NCBI GenBank assembly: GCA_026391455.1
Contig: JAPLEH010000001.1
Coordinates: forward strand, 62,001-126,000
Length of the DNA: 64,000 nt
Reading direction: 5' to 3'
Origin: Bacteroidota bacterium
Lineage (GTDB): Bacteria; Bacteroidota; Bacteroidia; Chitinophagales; Chitinophagaceae
The position numbers were made by a program, and so were the translations under genes. The notes beneath the pieces were generated by a model. The model saw only the letters and a list, made by a program, of their open reading frames with translations, did not search any database and was not told where the DNA came from. Each line of letters starts with the position of its first letter. Position 1 is the first letter of the stretch. Shown piece after piece: positions 62,762 to 64,000 of the stretch.

Positions 62762-63821
62762 TGCCGCCTGCATCATTGAGCAACAGCGCCATGCTTTCAT
62801 CCAGTATCTGGTAGCGCTTTGCAATAAACGTATTCATTTTCTGTATAGGCAAACGAAGATCGTATTTGCCATTGAGCGATACCTGGTTATCGAAATTGGG
62901 ATTATACCGGTTAAATGTTGCTGCGTCCATTTCAATATGCTTCAGGATGACTGCCGATTTAAAACGACCTGTAATAGGATAAGAAGTGGAGTTATTCATT
63001 TCCTCTTCCTGCAGCACCGCAGTATTATTCAGCATCAGGTCTTTCATTTCTTTGCGGGTCACGGTGGTAATGCCGCCTTCTCCTTCAAAAATATAATGGG
63101 TGCCGATGAATTTCTTTACATGGTTCATCGACTCATTCGGGAGATAATATTGTATGGCCCAAAAGTCTTTACTTCCGCCACCGAGCCGGATGGCCCTGTC
63201 CACATTGCCGGGGCCACCGTTATAGGCAGCCAGTACCAGCAGCCAGTCACCATATTTGGCATACAAGTCCGTAAGTAGCCGGGCAGCCGCATGGGTGCTT
63301 TTAAAATAATCCAGCCGCTCATCATGTCCACGCTGGATGCTTAGGCCGTATTGCTTCGCAGCAGCAGGCATAAAAGCCCAGGGACCGCAAGCACCTGCCC
63401 AGGAAATAGCATTGTACTTGAGACCCGACTCGATCACGGCCAGGTACTTCATTTCCTTGGGAACGCCATGCTGGGTGAGCACTTCGTCCATCATATCAAA
63501 ATAAGGCTTGGCCCATTTTTTCATGGATTCAAAGCCTTTTTTATTGCGGTTGATATAGTTTTCAACAAATGAAATGGCCATGGGATTCAAACGAGGGCTG
63601 GTAACACCATCTCCACCCATGGCAGTTTGAAAGAGATTCTTGAAGTCGGATTTGTTATCGTTCAGCGGCTCCGCTTTTACGATTGAATCTTTTTTGGTGG
63701 TAGTATCGTTGTACACAGCGGCGGAAGGACCCGTTTGCTGTTCAATACCACTTGCTTTGGAAACCTGGATCACCAGGAAGCCAACCACGCTTAATACGGA
63801 AATGTGTTTAATTTTTCTCAA
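62754..63821 (-). CDS. Lytic transglycosylase domain-containing protein (MltD-like)
   Basis: A 355-residue exported peptidoglycan lyase. The TTG start gives a signal peptide MRKIKHISVLSVVGFLVIQV; no upstream ATG fits. The SLT domain (about 110-240) contains the catalytic glutamate E131 in YLAVIESGLKYNAISWAGAC and the motifs GPWAFMPAAAKQYGL and LAAYNGGPGNVDRAI. The C-terminal part lacks the clear LysM repeats of classical MltD. It starts 20 nt after gatA on the same strand. Confidence 0.87.
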   Translation of the reverse strand: MRKIKHISVLSVVGFLVIQVSKASGIEQQTGPSAAVYNDTTTKKDSIVKAEPLNDNKSDFKNLFQTAMGGDGVTSPRLNPMAISFVENYINRNKKGFESMKKWAKPYFDMMDEVLTQHGVPKEMKYLAVIESGLKYNAISWAGACGPWAFMPAAAKQYGLSIQRGHDERLDYFKSTHAAARLLTDLYAKYGDWLLVLAAYNGGPGNVDRAIRLGGGSKDFWAIQYYLPNESMNHVKKFIGTHYIFEGEGGITTVTRKEMKDLMLNNTAVLQEEEMNNSTSYPITGRFKSAVILKHIEMDAATFNRYNPNFDNQVSLNGKYDLRLPIQKMNTFIAKRYQILDESMALLLNDAGGTK

Positions 63822-63841
63822 ACTTGCTGATTTACAATCTG

Positions 63842-64000
63842 CTACACGCTTTTTGCCTGCAGCAGCAGGTTAGAAACCTGCAGCAAAGATACTTCATCAA
63901 ACCGGTTTGCCATCAACTGAAGGCCAAAAGGCATGCCGTTGGAATGTTGGAAAAGGGGTATGGAAATGGCGGGGCAACCCACCAGATTTGCCATAACGGT
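63842..64000 (-). CDS. gatA: Asp/Glu-tRNA amidotransferase subunit A, C-terminus only
   Basis: The last 52 codons and TAG stop of an amidase-signature protein; the 5' part is outside the window. Residues TVMANLVGCPAISIPLF and GMPFGLQLMANRFDE match the C-terminal end of GatA, which amidates misacylated Glu-tRNAGln or Asp-tRNAAsn. Another amidase family member is possible because only the tail is seen. Confidence 0.8.
   Translation of the reverse strand, partial: TVMANLVGCPAISIPLFQHSNGMPFGLQLMANRFDEVSLLQVSNLLLQAKSV

Overview
The window comes from a Bacteroidota genome, most likely family Chitinophagaceae. The basis is a SusC/SusD pair, four secreted proteins with type IX secretion (T9SS) type B sorting domains, a PorP/SprF-family protein, a bacterial geranylgeranylglyceryl-phosphate-synthase family enzyme, LytS/LytTR regulation, few Shine-Dalgarno sites, and several boxes matching the Bacteroidota -7 promoter consensus TAnnTTTG. 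No phage, insertion sequence, integrase or CRISPR array was seen.

Layout. 1-14.6 kb is mixed housekeeping: a polyprenyl-phosphate sugar-1-phosphate transferase (truncated by the window edge), frr, an EamA exporter, ppk2, mscL, scpA, an OsmC protein, an L,D-transpeptidase-like protein, a small beta-barrel, an AraC regulator, a VOC protein, dxs, a LytS/LytTR two-component pair, an M28 peptidase and the GGGP synthase-family gene. 15.2-18.6 kb is a B12-dependent ribonucleotide reductase behind a long leader. 19.5-29.5 kb is a four-gene outer-membrane module: SusC, SusD, a 1189-aa VCBS/FG-GAP plus ASPIC/UnbV lipoprotein, and a lipoprotein with all three vanadium-haloperoxidase active-site motifs. 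29.5-37.8 kb is a mannan locus: AraC regulator, GH26 mannanase, sodium symporter, GH130 mannosylglucose phosphorylase, AGE-family 2-epimerase, SGNH hydrolase and a TIM-barrel isomerase-like protein. This is the mannanase/epimerase/phosphorylase route known from Bacteroides fragilis. 38-43.2 kb holds two very small genes, clpX, two clpP paralogues, trigger factor and tRNA-Leu(UAG). 43.5-59.4 kb is dominated by four paralogous T9SS type B proteins with 2, 1, 9 and 7 SprB-like repeats, plus a PorP/SprF protein and a bifunctional Rel. 59.5-64 kb holds purA, an extremely acidic small protein, pabB, a lytic transglycosylase and the 3' end of gatA.

Two themes stand out. First, many intergenic spaces are built from short-period arrays (7, 9 or 10 bp) or hairpin repeats that lie against gene 3' ends. 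In five genes (EamA exporter, LytS kinase, LytTR regulator, GGGP synthase, clpX) the stop codon lies inside the repeat. Second, the surface proteins form two coherent sets: the SusCD/VCBS-UnbV/haloperoxidase module, and the type B adhesin family, which keeps one N-terminal domain and varies its stalk length. Functional statements come from recognition of families and motifs by eye; no database search was possible.
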